Below are positions 38,513-47,622 of a DNA stretch of 64,000 bases, in pieces. The notes below the pieces were generated by a model. That model made no database searches. It was given only the letters and a program-made list of their open reading frames with translations, and had not been told where the DNA came from. Numbering within the stretch: position 1 is the stretch's first letter; every line of letters begins with the position of its first letter. The translations under genes were made by a program, and so were the position numbers. The DNA is from Thetidibacter halocola (GTDB lineage Bacteria; Pseudomonadota; Alphaproteobacteria; Rhodobacterales; Rhodobacteraceae). The stretch spans positions 186,001 to 250,000 of the forward strand of contig NZ_JAGTUU010000006.1 in the NCBI RefSeq assembly GCF_018224955.1, written 5' to 3'.

Positions 38513-39388
38513 TCAGTCGGGCTTGCGCAGCAAAAGCGTCACCCAGTCGCCAATGTCGTCCTGCCGCACCAGCGCCACGCCCTGCGCGGCATAGGCCTCG
38601 ATCACCGCGTCGGCCTGCCGTGTCAGGATGCCCGAGAGGATCGCGTAGCCGCCCGGCGCCAGGTGCGCCGCCATGTCCGGAGCCAGGTCGATCAGCGGCT
38701 GCATCAGGATGTTGGCAAAGACCAGGTCGAAAGGCGCCGCCGCGCGCAGGTCGGGATGGTTGAAACCAGTCGCCTCGATGCAGCGGACCTTGCCCTGAAG
38801 AGCGTTCGCCGCGACATTCACCTCGGCCACCTCGACGGCGACCTCGTCGATATCCGACGCGATCACCGGATCCGGCCAGATCCGCGCCGCCGCCATCGCC
38901 AGAACCGCCGTGCCGCAGCCGATATCGGCCACGCGACGGCCCACGAACCCTTCGGTCGCAAGCCGGTCAAGCGCCTTCAGGCAGCCCAGCGTCGTGCCAT
39001 GATGCCCGGTGCCAAAGGCCATCGCCGCCTCGATCAGCAGCGGTTCCGCGCCCGGTGGGATCTTGTCGGCGTCATGGCTGCCATAGACGAAAAAGCGCCC
39101 CGCCTCGACCGGCGTCAATTCACGCCGCACCTTGTCGACCCAGTCGGTATCGGGCACCTCTGAGACGACGAAGGGTTGCGCCCCAAAAGCCGCCGCCATC
39201 AGCGCCAGTTCCACGTCGTTCGGTTCCTCGACGAAATAGCCGCCGATCTCCCACCGACCCGAGCCGTCCTCGATCTCGAAGACGCCAATGCCCGTCGGTT
39301 CCGGATCGAGTTCTTCCAGCGCCTCGCCCAGCGCCTCGGCGCGGTCCTTGTCGTCGATCGTGGTGAAGGCGGTCCAGGTCTTGGGCAT
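38513..39388 (-). CDS. prmA: ribosomal protein L11 methyltransferase
   Basis: 291-aa class I SAM methyltransferase that trimethylates L11. The SAM-binding motif is VADIGCGTAVLAMAAARIWP and the catalytic-region NPPY-equivalent is FDLVFANILMQPL. AFGTGHHGTTLGCLKAL is diagnostic of PrmA. It ends about 105 nt upstream of the hypothetical membrane protein on the same strand. Confidence 0.95.
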   Translation of the reverse strand: MPKTWTAFTTIDDKDRAEALGEALEELDPEPTGIGVFEIEDGSGRWEIGGYFVEEPNDVELALMAAAFGAQPFVVSEVPDTDWVDKVRRELTPVEAGRFFVYGSHDADKIPPGAEPLLIEAAMAFGTGHHGTTLGCLKALDRLATEGFVGRRVADIGCGTAVLAMAAARIWPDPVIASDIDEVAVEVAEVNVAANALQGKVRCIEATGFNHPDLRAAAPFDLVFANILMQPLIDLAPDMAAHLAPGGYAILSGILTRQADAVIEAYAAQGVALVRQDDIGDWVTLLLRKPD

Positions 39389-39518
39389 GGCGGAGTCCGG
39401 CGGCTGAGGTTTTTTTCCGCTCTGTCACGAATGCCCCCCTGCCGCAAGCCGCGACGACGCATCACATGGCGCGCATGCGACGGGATGCTAGGCAGGGATC
39501 AGCCCCGGAGAAGTGCCC

Positions 39519-40850
39519 ATGCCCGCCATTCTGCTGATCGTGCTCTATCTCGGCCTTGTCTGCGCGCCGCTGGGCCTTGCCATGTGGCAGGACCAGCCGG
39601 CGCTGTCGCTGCGCGACGCGCTGGCGGCGGGCGCGGGCATGGCAGGGCTGGCGATCCTCCAAGTGGAATTCCTGCTGTCGGGACGGTTCCGGGTGATTTC
39701 GGGCCGGATCGGGATGGATGTGACGATGCGCCTGCACCAGTTGCTGGCGCGCGCCGCCAGCGTGCTGATCCTGCTGCATCCGTTTCTGTATCACGGCCCG
39801 CAGGGCCTAAGCCGCGGGCGCGGCCCCGGCCCCGGTCCGGGGGCGAACGCGGCGCTGGATTACAGCTGGGCCAGCCTCTGGCCCGGCCTGGCAGCCTGGC
39901 TGCTGCTGGGTGCGGTGATGGTCATGGCGCTGGGGCGCGACGGGCTGTTCCGGCATGAACGTTGGCGGCTGATGCATGGCACGATGGCGCTGGCCATGGC
40001 GGGTCTAGGCGTGCTGCACGCCACACGCGCGGGCCGCTTCAGCAGCGATCCGGTCCTGGCCGGTTACTGGTGGGCGATGCTGGGCGTCGCCACGCTGTCG
40101 CTGTGCTGGGTCTATGCCGTCAAGCCGATGATGAAACGCGCCCGGCCCTGGCGCGTCGCCGCCGTCACCCCGCTGGCCGAGCGGACATGGGAATTGCGCC
40201 TGTCGCCCGAGGGCCATTCCGGCCTGCGCTACAAGCCCGGCCATTTCGCCTGGATCAGCGTCGGCCACAGCGCCCTGTCGCTGGACGAGAACCCGTTCTC
40301 CATCGCGTCAAGCCCGTCCGACGGGCCGGACCTGCGCTTCGTCATCAAGGAGCTGGGCGACTTCACCAACCGGCTGGGCGCGGTGAAACCCGGCACCCCG
40401 GCTTATGTCGACGCGCCCTTCGGGTCGCTGACGCTGGACGGACATGGCGACGCGGCGGGCGTCGCGCTGATCGCGGGCGGGGTCGGCATCGCGCCCATGC
40501 TGTCGCATCTGCGCGCGCTGGACGCCGCTGGCGACCCCCGGCCCCGGCTGCTGATCCACGCCAACCGCCTCGCCAGCCAGATGGTCTGCGACGACGAATT
40601 GCAGGCAATGACGCAACACGGCCCGCTGCGGGTGGTGCATGTCCTGTCGGAACCCTCGGACGGCTGGACGGGCGAGACGGGCTTTGTCACGCCCGACCTT
40701 CTGCGTCGGCATCTGGACACCGACGCTCTGAAAACCTGGGTCTTTGTCCTGTGCGGCCCGCCCCCGATGCTCGAATCGGTGGAACCCGCGCTGCTGGCAA
40801 TGGGCGTGCCACACCGCAACATCCTGCTGGAGCAGTTCAGCTATGACTAG
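39519..40850 (+). CDS. ferric-reductase-like transmembrane flavoprotein
   Basis: 443-aa membrane oxidoreductase. The N-terminal half has about six helices with histidines in RLHQLLARAASVLILLHPFLYH and RLMHGTMALAMAGLGVLHA, typical of heme-b ligation. The C-terminal half is a ferredoxin-reductase module: FAD motif ENPFSIASSP, NAD motif AGGVGIAPMLSHL, and terminal FVLCGPPPMLE. It should move electrons from NAD(P)H across the membrane to an unknown acceptor. ATG 39519 is chosen over the GTG two codons earlier. A 30-residue membrane peptide gene overlaps its end. Confidence 0.87.
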   Translation: MPAILLIVLYLGLVCAPLGLAMWQDQPALSLRDALAAGAGMAGLAILQVEFLLSGRFRVISGRIGMDVTMRLHQLLARAASVLILLHPFLYHGPQGLSRGRGPGPGPGANAALDYSWASLWPGLAAWLLLGAVMVMALGRDGLFRHERWRLMHGTMALAMAGLGVLHATRAGRFSSDPVLAGYWWAMLGVATLSLCWVYAVKPMMKRARPWRVAAVTPLAERTWELRLSPEGHSGLRYKPGHFAWISVGHSALSLDENPFSIASSPSDGPDLRFVIKELGDFTNRLGAVKPGTPAYVDAPFGSLTLDGHGDAAGVALIAGGVGIAPMLSHLRALDAAGDPRPRLLIHANRLASQMVCDDELQAMTQHGPLRVVHVLSEPSDGWTGETGFVTPDLLRRHLDTDALKTWVFVLCGPPPMLESVEPALLAMGVPHRNILLEQFSYD

Positions 40851-40935
40851 CCGCGACCGGATCTCTTTTGCCTTCTGGTTCCTGACCGCCTTCGTGGTCG
40901 TGGCCATCGCGATCTTCGCGCTGGCCGTTCACTGA
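40843..40935 (+). CDS. 30-aa single-helix membrane peptide
   Basis: ATG 40843 lies inside the last codons of the reductase gene (8-nt overlap). The product begins MTSRDRISFAFWFLT and ends FVVVAIAIFALAVH. Charged N-terminus followed by one hydrophobic helix is typical of small subunits that stabilise membrane oxidoreductases. Translational coupling to the reductase is inferred. The stop is 1 nt from the convergent MFS gene stop. Confidence 0.6.
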   Translation: MTSRDRISFAFWFLTAFVVVAIAIFALAVH

Positions 40936-40936
40936 C

Positions 40937-42166
40937 TCACTCTGCCGGGGCGGGGGCGAAGCGGGCAAAGATCGTCTCGTTGCCCGGTTCCGGGTGGCGC
41001 GGGATCAGCATGGCAAGGCTGAGGCTGGTCAGCGCCATGCCCGTCGCAAGACCAAAGACCGCGCCGGGCGATACCAGCCACAGGTATCCCAGTGCCGCGG
41101 GCAGGAACACCGCCGCAATGTGATTGATGGTAAAGGCCACGGCGGCGGTAGGGGCGATGTCGCCGGGATCGGCGATCTTCTGGAAATAGGTCTTCAGCGC
41201 CAGCGCCAGCGCAAAGAAGATGTGGTCGACCACATAAAGAACCGCCGCCAGAACCACGCCCCAGCCGAACCAGTAGATACCGCCATAGGCGAAGAACACG
41301 CAGGCGAGGCCGGCATATTCCACCATCAGGGTCCGGCGCTCTCCGAACCGGTGCACGGCGCGGCCAAAGAACGGCGCCAGAACCATGTTGGTGACGAGGG
41401 TGATCAGGAACAGCCCCGTGACCTCGTGCACCTCGAAGCCGAAGCGTTCCACCATCATGAACCCGGCGAAGACGACAAAGATCTGCCGCCGCGCCCCCGA
41501 CATGAATTGCAGCGCGTAATACAACCAGTAGCGCCGGCGCAGGATGATGCGCTTGATTTGCGGGTTGGGGCTTTCGAATTGCGGGAAATTCAGCACGCAA
41601 AAGGCCACGATGGCCAGCGTCAGCCCGCCCGACACCATGAAGACGAAGTCATAGGACAGGTCCAGCGCCTTCCACGTCATCACGATGGCGACATAGGCGA
41701 CCAGCGTGGCCGCCGATCCGGCCGCGACCAGCAGGCCCAGAACCTGCGGCGCACGGTCCTTGGGCAGCCATTGCAATTGCAGGCTCTGGTTGACCGTCTC
41801 GTAATAGTGAAAGCCGATGGAACTGAGCAGTGTCACGAACAGCAGCCCGCCCATCGTCGGGAACCATGCGGTGATCGCCGTCGCCACGCCCAACAGCGTC
41901 AGCGCGATCATCGCCAGCGCCTGTTCCCGCACGAAGATGATGATGAAGATCACGCCAAAGGCCAGGAAGCCCGGGATTTCGCGCACCGTGTGCAGCCAGC
42001 CGATATCCGACCCGTCGAACTGCGCCACCTCGATGACGAAGTTGTTGAGCAGCGCCGACCATGTCGAGAACGACAGCGGCATGGCGATGGCCATGAGAAA
42101 CAGCAGCGTCATGGGACGCCGCCAGACCGGCAGGCTGCGGCCCTCGGATATGGGAACGGGACTCAT
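40937..42166 (-). CDS. MFS transporter
   Basis: 409-aa polytopic carrier with about 12 helices. The N-terminus RPMTLLFLMAIAMPLSFSTWSALLNNFVIE and the loops with GFHYYETVNQSLQLQWLPK and RRIILRRRYWLYYALQFMSGARRQ set it among MFS proteins of Rhodobacterales with unknown substrate. Preceded on its strand by a cupin gene 94 nt upstream, with a hairpin between them. Confidence 0.85.
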   Translation of the reverse strand: MSPVPISEGRSLPVWRRPMTLLFLMAIAMPLSFSTWSALLNNFVIEVAQFDGSDIGWLHTVREIPGFLAFGVIFIIIFVREQALAMIALTLLGVATAITAWFPTMGGLLFVTLLSSIGFHYYETVNQSLQLQWLPKDRAPQVLGLLVAAGSAATLVAYVAIVMTWKALDLSYDFVFMVSGGLTLAIVAFCVLNFPQFESPNPQIKRIILRRRYWLYYALQFMSGARRQIFVVFAGFMMVERFGFEVHEVTGLFLITLVTNMVLAPFFGRAVHRFGERRTLMVEYAGLACVFFAYGGIYWFGWGVVLAAVLYVVDHIFFALALALKTYFQKIADPGDIAPTAAVAFTINHIAAVFLPAALGYLWLVSPGAVFGLATGMALTSLSLAMLIPRHPEPGNETIFARFAPAPAE

Positions 42167-42203
42167 GCCTTCGCTTTACGCCTGCCGCGAAATCCTGGCG
42201 AGT

Positions 42204-42240
42204 CCGGCGTCTGTGCGTCGGCGCACAGACTGGACGCCGG
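42204..42240 (-). terminator. imperfect hairpin between cupin and MFS genes
   Basis: CCGGCGT/ACGCCGG outer stem and CTGTGCG/CGCACAG inner stem with a TCGG loop and a 5-nt bulge. No U-tract on either strand. It may separate the cupin and MFS transcripts or mark an mRNA processing point. Confidence 0.4.
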
Positions 42241-42260
42241 TGGGGAACGCTTGCGCGCGG

Positions 42261-42713
42261 TCAGCCGACGCTGCCCGCCTCGGCCATCATCGCGGCGGCG
42301 GAGAACCGGTATTCGACCTCGGAAAAGCGGTCGCGCGGGAAGACATAGAGAAAGCGAAGGCCCTCGTCGCCCGCGACCGTGCCATGCTCGGCATCCTCGG
42401 GGATGAACAGCGCGACACCCGGCGCCATCTCGTGCGCGACGCCGTCGATGGTAACGGTGCCACGGCCGGCAAGGCCGAAATAGATCTCGGCCGGGCCGTG
42501 GCGGTGCGGCAGCAGTGTGCCTTCGGGCCCGAACTCGGCCACGCCCATGACCATCCCCGAGGTCGCGGTGCGGTCTGCGTCGAACAGCGTCCGCCAGCGC
42601 ACGGTGCCGAAGGCCGGGTCCTCGCCGCCTTCCAGCGGGGCGTGGTCGGCATTCGCGACCACGGGCATCTTCGCCATAACGGCGACCATCTCGGCGGCAA
42701 GAATCATGTCCAT
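42261..42713 (-). CDS. cupin-domain protein
   Basis: 150-aa single cupin. The metal-site motif HRHGPAEIYFGLAGRG gives HxHxxxExY, and the second motif APGVALFIPEDAEHG supplies the last His. A catalytic, metal-dependent cupin is likely. The spacing also fits DMSP-lyase cupins of the DddW kind found in marine Rhodobacteraceae, but similarity is too general to say so. Start ATG 42713 (MDMILAAEM). Confidence 0.75.
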   Translation of the reverse strand: MDMILAAEMVAVMAKMPVVANADHAPLEGGEDPAFGTVRWRTLFDADRTATSGMVMGVAEFGPEGTLLPHRHGPAEIYFGLAGRGTVTIDGVAHEMAPGVALFIPEDAEHGTVAGDEGLRFLYVFPRDRFSEVEYRFSAAAMMAEAGSVG

Positions 42714-42935
42714 GGCGGGCCTCCGCATCCATCGTGTTTCAATCGCCGTTTCGCCGGAAAAACGACCGCCCTCTGTCCCGCATGCGACCATGGCTGTCGC
42801 ATCTGGACCGGGCGACGCAGGCCGGGTCCGGGCGTTGCTGTCGCGCCTCAATCCCGCCCCGCTGCAAGGTGCGAAACACCTTGACGCGCCGCGCCACGCG
42901 CCCGCAAAAGGCGCAGCCCGGCACGGAGCCAATTG

Positions 42936-43598
42936 ATGACGCTCAACCCCTATGACAAGGCCGGCTTCCACGCCGAGGCCATCGCCAAGGGCCGGCACCG
43001 CGACGTGGTGGGCGGCCGCTGGGACGAGACCGGGCGCGCCCAGATGGCGCTGTTGCAGGAGGCCGGGCTGCGCCCCGGCCACGTGCTGCTGGACATCGGC
43101 GCAGGCGCGCTGCGGCTGGGCTGCAAGGCGGTGCCGTATCTGGACCCCAGCCATTACTGGGCGACCGACGCCTCGCGCGCATTGATGCTGGCGGGACGGG
43201 CGGCGGAACTGCCCGATCCCGACCGCCTTCCCGAATCGCACCTGGTCGAGGATGCGGCTTTCGACTTTCCCGGCGTCGGCCAGGACATCACCCATGCCAT
43301 CGCCTTTGCCGTCTTTCCGCACCTGCCGATGGCCTTCCTGCGGCGGGCGCTGACCAACCTGCGGCGCTTCGACCGGCTGGAGCTGCTTCTGTTCACCGTC
43401 TTCCTCGCCCCCGACGCCGACAGCGCGGCGCGCCCCTTTCGCCAACCCGACGGGGTTGTGACGCATGACCTGCGCCCGCCCTATCACCTGCTGGCCGAGG
43501 ACGTGGCGCATTTCGCCCACGTAACCGGCTGGCAGGTTGCGCGGGTCGAGCGGATGCTGCCGCGCGGACAGGTGGCCTTTGCCGCCAGGCGTACCTGA
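42936..43598 (+). CDS. class I SAM-dependent methyltransferase
   Basis: 220-aa protein. SAM motif I is LLDIGAGALRLGCKAVPYL, followed by YWATDASRALM. A lid segment KGRHRDVVGGRWDETGRAQM precedes it. Substrate unknown. ATG 42936 is preceded by CACGGAG. A 67-nt gap separates it from the downstream sulfur transporter gene. Confidence 0.75.
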   Translation: MTLNPYDKAGFHAEAIAKGRHRDVVGGRWDETGRAQMALLQEAGLRPGHVLLDIGAGALRLGCKAVPYLDPSHYWATDASRALMLAGRAAELPDPDRLPESHLVEDAAFDFPGVGQDITHAIAFAVFPHLPMAFLRRALTNLRRFDRLELLLFTVFLAPDADSAARPFRQPDGVVTHDLRPPYHLLAEDVAHFAHVTGWQVARVERMLPRGQVAFAARRT

Positions 43599-43665
43599 TC
43601 TGCATCAAGGCGAACGCATCGGCTTTCCCGCATGAAACCCGCGTCAGCACGCAGGGAGCACCGCC

Positions 43666-44727
43666 ATGGATATCGTCGCGCTTGTGGAACGGATCGGGGA
43701 ACAGCCGACGGCGGCGCTGTTCGGGCTGGTCACCGGGGTCGTGTTCGGGGTGGCGGCGCAACGCTCGCGCTTCTGCCTGCGGGCGGCGGTCGTCGAATTC
43801 GCGCGCGGCATGATGCAGGACAAGGTCGCGGTCTGGCTGCTGACCTTCTCGACGGCGGTGGTCTGGGTGCAGGGCGCGCAGATGCTGGGCCTGATCGACG
43901 TGACCGAGGCGCGCATGATGGCGGTGCCCGGCAGCTGGTCCGGCGCGGTGATCGGCGGGCTGATGTTCGGTGCGGGCATGGTGCTGGCGCGCGGCTGTTC
44001 GGGGCGGCTGCTGGTGCTGGCGGCGACAGGCAACCTGCGTTCGGTCGTGTCCGGGCTGATCTTTGCCGTGGTGGCACAGATGTCGCTGACCGGCTGGCTC
44101 GCGCCGCTGCGCGACTGGTTGGCCGGGCTGTGGATCACGGCGGGCGGCCGAAACATGAACCTGCTGACCGCAATGCACCTGCCCGACGGGTCCGGCCTGG
44201 TGATCGGCCTTGCCACGGCGCTGCTGGCGCTGGAACTGTCGCGGCGCAACCGGATCGGCGCCTCGCGGCTGGTCTTTGCCTCGGGCGTGGGCTTTGCCGC
44301 CGCGGTGGGCTGGGCGCTGACCTATGCTCTCAGCCAGGTCGCCTTCGAGCCGGTGCAGATCGAAAGCCTGACATTCACCGGCCCTTCGGCCAACACTCTG
44401 ATGTTCTTCCTCGACCGGACCTCGATCCTTGAATTCGACATCGGGCTGGTGCCGGGCGTGGTGATCGGCTCCTTCGCGGCGGCCTGGTGGGGCGGCGAGC
44501 TGAAGTTCCAGGGCTTCGAGGGACCGACACCGATGCGCAACGCGATGGTCGGCGCGGCGCTGATGGGCTTTGGCGGGATGCTGGCCGGCGGTTGCGCCAT
44601 CGGCAACGGCGTCAGCGGCGGGTCGATCTTTGCCGGGACGGCATGGCTGGCGCTGTTCTGCATGTGGATCGGCGGCATGGCGATGGACGTGGCGCTGGGC
44701 GGACGCGGGCAGCCCGCGCATATCTGA
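43666..44727 (+). CDS. YeeE/YedE-family sulfur (thiosulfate-type) transporter
   Basis: 353-aa polytopic protein. Both cysteine signatures of the family are present: SRFCLRAAVVEFARG with Cys37 and, near the C-terminus, GGCAIGNGVSGGS. A further ARGCSGR motif lies in the first repeat. Family members import thiosulfate or polysulfide-type sulfur. AGGGAG precedes ATG 43666. A GC hairpin lies downstream, and the gene is convergent with the ABC exporter. Confidence 0.87.
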   Translation: MDIVALVERIGEQPTAALFGLVTGVVFGVAAQRSRFCLRAAVVEFARGMMQDKVAVWLLTFSTAVVWVQGAQMLGLIDVTEARMMAVPGSWSGAVIGGLMFGAGMVLARGCSGRLLVLAATGNLRSVVSGLIFAVVAQMSLTGWLAPLRDWLAGLWITAGGRNMNLLTAMHLPDGSGLVIGLATALLALELSRRNRIGASRLVFASGVGFAAAVGWALTYALSQVAFEPVQIESLTFTGPSANTLMFFLDRTSILEFDIGLVPGVVIGSFAAAWWGGELKFQGFEGPTPMRNAMVGAALMGFGGMLAGGCAIGNGVSGGSIFAGTAWLALFCMWIGGMAMDVALGGRGQPAHI

Positions 44728-44756
44728 CCAGGCGGGCAGGGAGGCCCCCGCCCTGG
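44728..44756. terminator. GC hairpin between convergent genes
   Basis: CCAGGCGGG pairs with CCCG-C-CCTGG (one bulged C) around a 10-nt loop. It begins 1 nt after the YeeE-type gene and ends 2 nt before the ABC permease stop. No U-tract, so intrinsic termination is uncertain. Confidence 0.45.
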
Positions 44757-44757
44757 C

Positions 44758-45519
44758 TCACGACCGGATCCGCCACCCAGTGCGGAAGATCCACCAGATG
44801 AACGCAAGGCACAGCGCGGTGAAAGCCGCGATGGCCAGCAGGCTGACGCCCACCGGGACATCCGCGAGGCCATAGAAGGACCAGCGGAAGCCCGAGATCA
44901 GGTAGACCACCGGGTTGAACAGCGCCACGGTCTGCCACGCCGGCGGCAGCATCGAGATCGAGTAGAACGCCCCGCCCAGGAAGATCAGCGGCGTCACCAC
45001 CAGCAACGGCACCAACTGCAACTGCTCGAAATTGCTGGCCCAGATACCGATGATGAAGCCCATCAGCGCAAAGCTGATGCAGGTCAAAACGAGGAAGGCG
45101 AGCATCGCGCCGGGATGCAGGATCGTCACGTCGACAAAGAGCGATGCCGTTCCCAGGATCACCAGCCCGATGAACAGCGCCTTGGTCGCCGCCGCGCCGA
45201 CATAGCCGATGACGATTTCCAGGAAGTTCACCGGGGCCGACAGAAGCTCATAGATCGTGCCGATGAACTTGGGGAAATAGATCCCGAAAGAGGCGTTGGA
45301 GATCGCCTGCGTGATGACGCTCAGCATGATGAGACCCGGCACGATGAAGGCACCGTAACTGACACCCTCGACCTGGTCGATGCGCGAGCCGATCGCGGCG
45401 CCGAACACCACGAAGTAAAGCGAGGTCGAGATCACCGGCGACACGAACCCCTGCACCAGCGTGCGGAAAAAGCGCGCCATCTCGAACCGGTAGATGGATG
45501 CAATGGCGGTCAGGTTCAT
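44758..45519 (-). CDS. ABC-2 type exporter permease
   Basis: 253-aa six-helix permease of the NodJ/DrrB class: [31 protein letters not shown] near the N-terminus and [20 protein letters not shown] in the fourth-fifth helix loop. It pairs with the ATPase gene whose stop overlaps its start by 4 nt. Exported substrate unknown. Confidence 0.9.
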   Translation of the reverse strand: MNLTAIASIYRFEMARFFRTLVQGFVSPVISTSLYFVVFGAAIGSRIDQVEGVSYGAFIVPGLIMLSVITQAISNASFGIYFPKFIGTIYELLSAPVNFLEIVIGYVGAAATKALFIGLVILGTASLFVDVTILHPGAMLAFLVLTCISFALMGFIIGIWASNFEQLQLVPLLVVTPLIFLGGAFYSISMLPPAWQTVALFNPVVYLISGFRWSFYGLADVPVGVSLLAIAAFTALCLAFIWWIFRTGWRIRS

Positions 45520-46448
45520 GCCGCGTCCTCCTGCCGTGCCACGAGGCCGACGAAGATGTCCTCGAGTGAATCCTGCCGCGTCGCCACGTCCCGGACGACC
45601 AGCCCGGCGCCCGCAACAGCCGCCATGAGGCGGCCGATGCCAGTGCGCTCGGCGGTGCTGTCATAGCCGTAGACCAGCACGTTACCGCCCTCCTCGAGAG
45701 TCAGGTCATGGCCGTGCAACGCCTCGGGGATGGCCTCCAGCGGTGCGGCCAGTTCGATCCGCAATTCCTTGCGGCCCATGCGGCGCATCAGGTTGTCCTT
45801 GCCCTCGACCAGCAGGATGCGGCCCTTGTCGATCACGCCGATGCGGTCGGCAATGGCCTCGGCCTCTTCGATGTAATGGGTGGTGAGGATGATGGTCACG
45901 CCGTCGCGTTTCAGATCGCGCACGATGTCCCACATGTCGCGGCGCAACTCCACGTCGACGCCTGCCGTGGGCTCGTCCAGGAACAGCACGCGCGGTTCGT
46001 GGCTCAGCGCTTTGGCGATCAGCACCCGGCGCTTCATGCCGCCCGACAGCGCCCGGATCGGCGAGTCGCGCTTGTCCCACAGCGACAGCCGCCGGAGGAT
46101 CCGCTCGATCATCGCGTCGTCGCGGCCCTTGCCGAACAACCCACGCGAAAAGCGCACGGTGTTCGCCACCTTCTCGAAGGGCTCGAGGCTGATTTCCTGC
46201 GGCACCAGCCCCACCAGGTCGCGCGCCGCGCGCCAGTCACGCACCACGTCATGCCCGCCCACGCGGATGCTGCCGCCGCTGGGCATGGTGATGCCGCAGA
46301 CAGCCGAGATCAGCGTCGTCTTGCCCGCACCATTGGGTCCGAGCAGCGCCAGGATCTCGCCTTCCTCGATTTGCAGGTCCGCGCCCTTGAGCGCCTCGAA
46401 CCCGCTGTCATACGTCTTACGCAGGCCACGTATCTCGACCATCGCCAT
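45516..46448 (-). CDS. ABC exporter ATP-binding protein
   Basis: 310-aa ATPase of the DrrA/NodI class. Walker A is GPNGAGKTT, the signature LSGGMKRR, Walker [13 protein letters not shown] and the H-loop TTHY. The C-terminal extension carries the drug-exporter-type regulatory segment ([12 protein letters not shown]). It is transcribed first in the pair, divergent from the EamA gene over 130 nt with GATA-type palindromes. Confidence 0.93.
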   Translation of the reverse strand: MAMVEIRGLRKTYDSGFEALKGADLQIEEGEILALLGPNGAGKTTLISAVCGITMPSGGSIRVGGHDVVRDWRAARDLVGLVPQEISLEPFEKVANTVRFSRGLFGKGRDDAMIERILRRLSLWDKRDSPIRALSGGMKRRVLIAKALSHEPRVLFLDEPTAGVDVELRRDMWDIVRDLKRDGVTIILTTHYIEEAEAIADRIGVIDKGRILLVEGKDNLMRRMGRKELRIELAAPLEAIPEALHGHDLTLEEGGNVLVYGYDSTAERTGIGRLMAAVAGAGLVVRDVATRQDSLEDIFVGLVARQEDAA

Positions 46449-46464
46449 GAGTCGTCTCCCGTCT

Positions 46465-46559
46465 GATAGATCGTATCTAGACCGCTCGGTTCACTTCGCA
46501 AAGCGGCATATGCGCAGGGCGGCTGTGCATGTCGTTTTCGGAACAGATACGGCCGTATC
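46465..46559. promoter_or_regulatory. two related GATA...TATC palindromes in a divergent promoter
   Basis: GATAGATCGTATC at 46465-46477, containing TAGAT-CGT-ATCTA, lies 17 nt from the ABC ATPase start. GATACGGCCGTATC, a perfect palindrome at 46546-46559, lies 20 nt from the EamA start. Their similarity and symmetric placement suggest one regulator controlling both directions. No regulator gene adjoins. Confidence 0.45.
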
Positions 46560-46578
46560 CTGCGGCTAGGCCAGATCC

Positions 46579-47550
46579 ATGACGGAAAACGACCGCCCGG
46601 CACTGGGCATCCTATTCATCCTGATCGGCACCTTCGCGATCTCGGTCAACGACCTGCTGATCAAGTACCTGGCATCCGATTACCCGCTGCACCAGATGGT
46701 GTTCGTGCGGGCCTTGATCGGGCTGACCCTGACGCTCGGCCTGGTCATGGCTGAGGGCGGGCTGCACATCCTGCGCACCTCACGCCCCTTCCTGCACCTG
46801 CTGCGCGGCGTGCTGGTCGTGCTGGCGAACCTGACCTATTACGCCGCCTTCGCCGTGCTGCCGCTGGGGCAGGTCACGGCGCTGTATTTCGTAGCGCCGC
46901 TGTTCATCACCCTGCTGGCGATCCCGGTTCTGGGCGAGCGGATCGGCGCGCCGCGCCTGATCGCCGTCGCCGTCGGGTTCTGCGGCGTCCTGGTGATGCA
47001 ACAGCCGTGGAAGGCCGAACTCGACGTGTCACGGGTAATCCTGCTGCTGCCGGTCCTGTCCGCGGCACTCTACGCCTTCATGCAGGTGCTGACCCGCAGG
47101 CTGGGCGGGACAAGCCGCGCCTCGGCGATGGCGGTCTACATCCAGGCGAGTTTCGTGGTCGTGTCGGCCACGTTCGGGCTGGTCGCGGGCGACGGGCACC
47201 TGGCCGAAGGCATTACCGACGAGAGCCTGCTGTTCATCCTGCGCCCCTGGATCTGGCCCACCGCCGAGGACTGGCCGGTGTTCATCGGCCTCGGCCTGTG
47301 TTCCGGCATCCTTAGCTACTGCATCAGCGCGGCCTACCGCACCGCCGACGCAGGCCTGCTGGCCCCGTTCGAGTATCTCGGCCTCGCCATGGCGATCTTC
47401 TGGGGCTGGAGCGTGTTCGGAGAGTGGCCGGTGCCCGCCACCTGGGTTGGGTGCGTCCTGATCGTCGGCGCCGGGATCTTTGTCTTCCTGCGCGAACGGA
47501 AAAAGAATGCGCCGATCCCGGGACGGCGGAGCCTGTGGGTCAGGCGTTAA
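46579..47550 (+). CDS. EamA-family (DMT) transporter
   Basis: 323-aa protein with about ten helices in two EamA repeats. Repeat 1 starts LGILFILIGTFAISVNDLLIKYL and contains NLTYYAAFAVLPLGQVTALYFVAPLF. Repeat 2 contains YRTADAGLLAPFEYLGLAMAIFWGW. Family members export metabolites or drugs; substrate unknown. A perfect 32-bp palindrome lies 12 nt after the stop. Confidence 0.88.
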   Translation: MTENDRPALGILFILIGTFAISVNDLLIKYLASDYPLHQMVFVRALIGLTLTLGLVMAEGGLHILRTSRPFLHLLRGVLVVLANLTYYAAFAVLPLGQVTALYFVAPLFITLLAIPVLGERIGAPRLIAVAVGFCGVLVMQQPWKAELDVSRVILLLPVLSAALYAFMQVLTRRLGGTSRASAMAVYIQASFVVVSATFGLVAGDGHLAEGITDESLLFILRPWIWPTAEDWPVFIGLGLCSGILSYCISAAYRTADAGLLAPFEYLGLAMAIFWGWSVFGEWPVPATWVGCVLIVGAGIFVFLRERKKNAPIPGRRSLWVRR

Positions 47551-47562
47551 AGGTCCGGATCG

Positions 47563-47594
47563 GACCCAATGTTTCGCGCGCGAAACATTGGGTC
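47563..47594. other. perfect 32-bp palindrome between EamA gene and hemE
   Basis: The left arm GACCCAATGTTTCGCG is followed immediately by its exact reverse complement CGCGAAACATTGGGTC. It lies between two convergent stop codons (47550 and 47623). As RNA it could fold into a long hairpin and work as a bidirectional terminator, but no U-tract follows. The half-site TGTTTC recalls ParB-binding parS, whose spacing it does not match. Confidence 0.85.
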
Positions 47595-47622
47595 AATACT
47601 GCGTCCCGGCGTCAACCGGCTA

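Noticed and set aside
42261-42713. DMSP lyase DddW
   Set aside because: Only the general cupin metal motifs agree; no diagnostic DddW residues could be verified by eye, so it stays a cupin protein.
47571-47586. parS (ParB-binding) site in the 32-bp palindrome
   Set aside because: parS is TGTTTC-ACGT-GAAACA (16 bp); here the centre is 6 bp (GCGCGC), and the palindrome extends far beyond, so spacing and core both differ.
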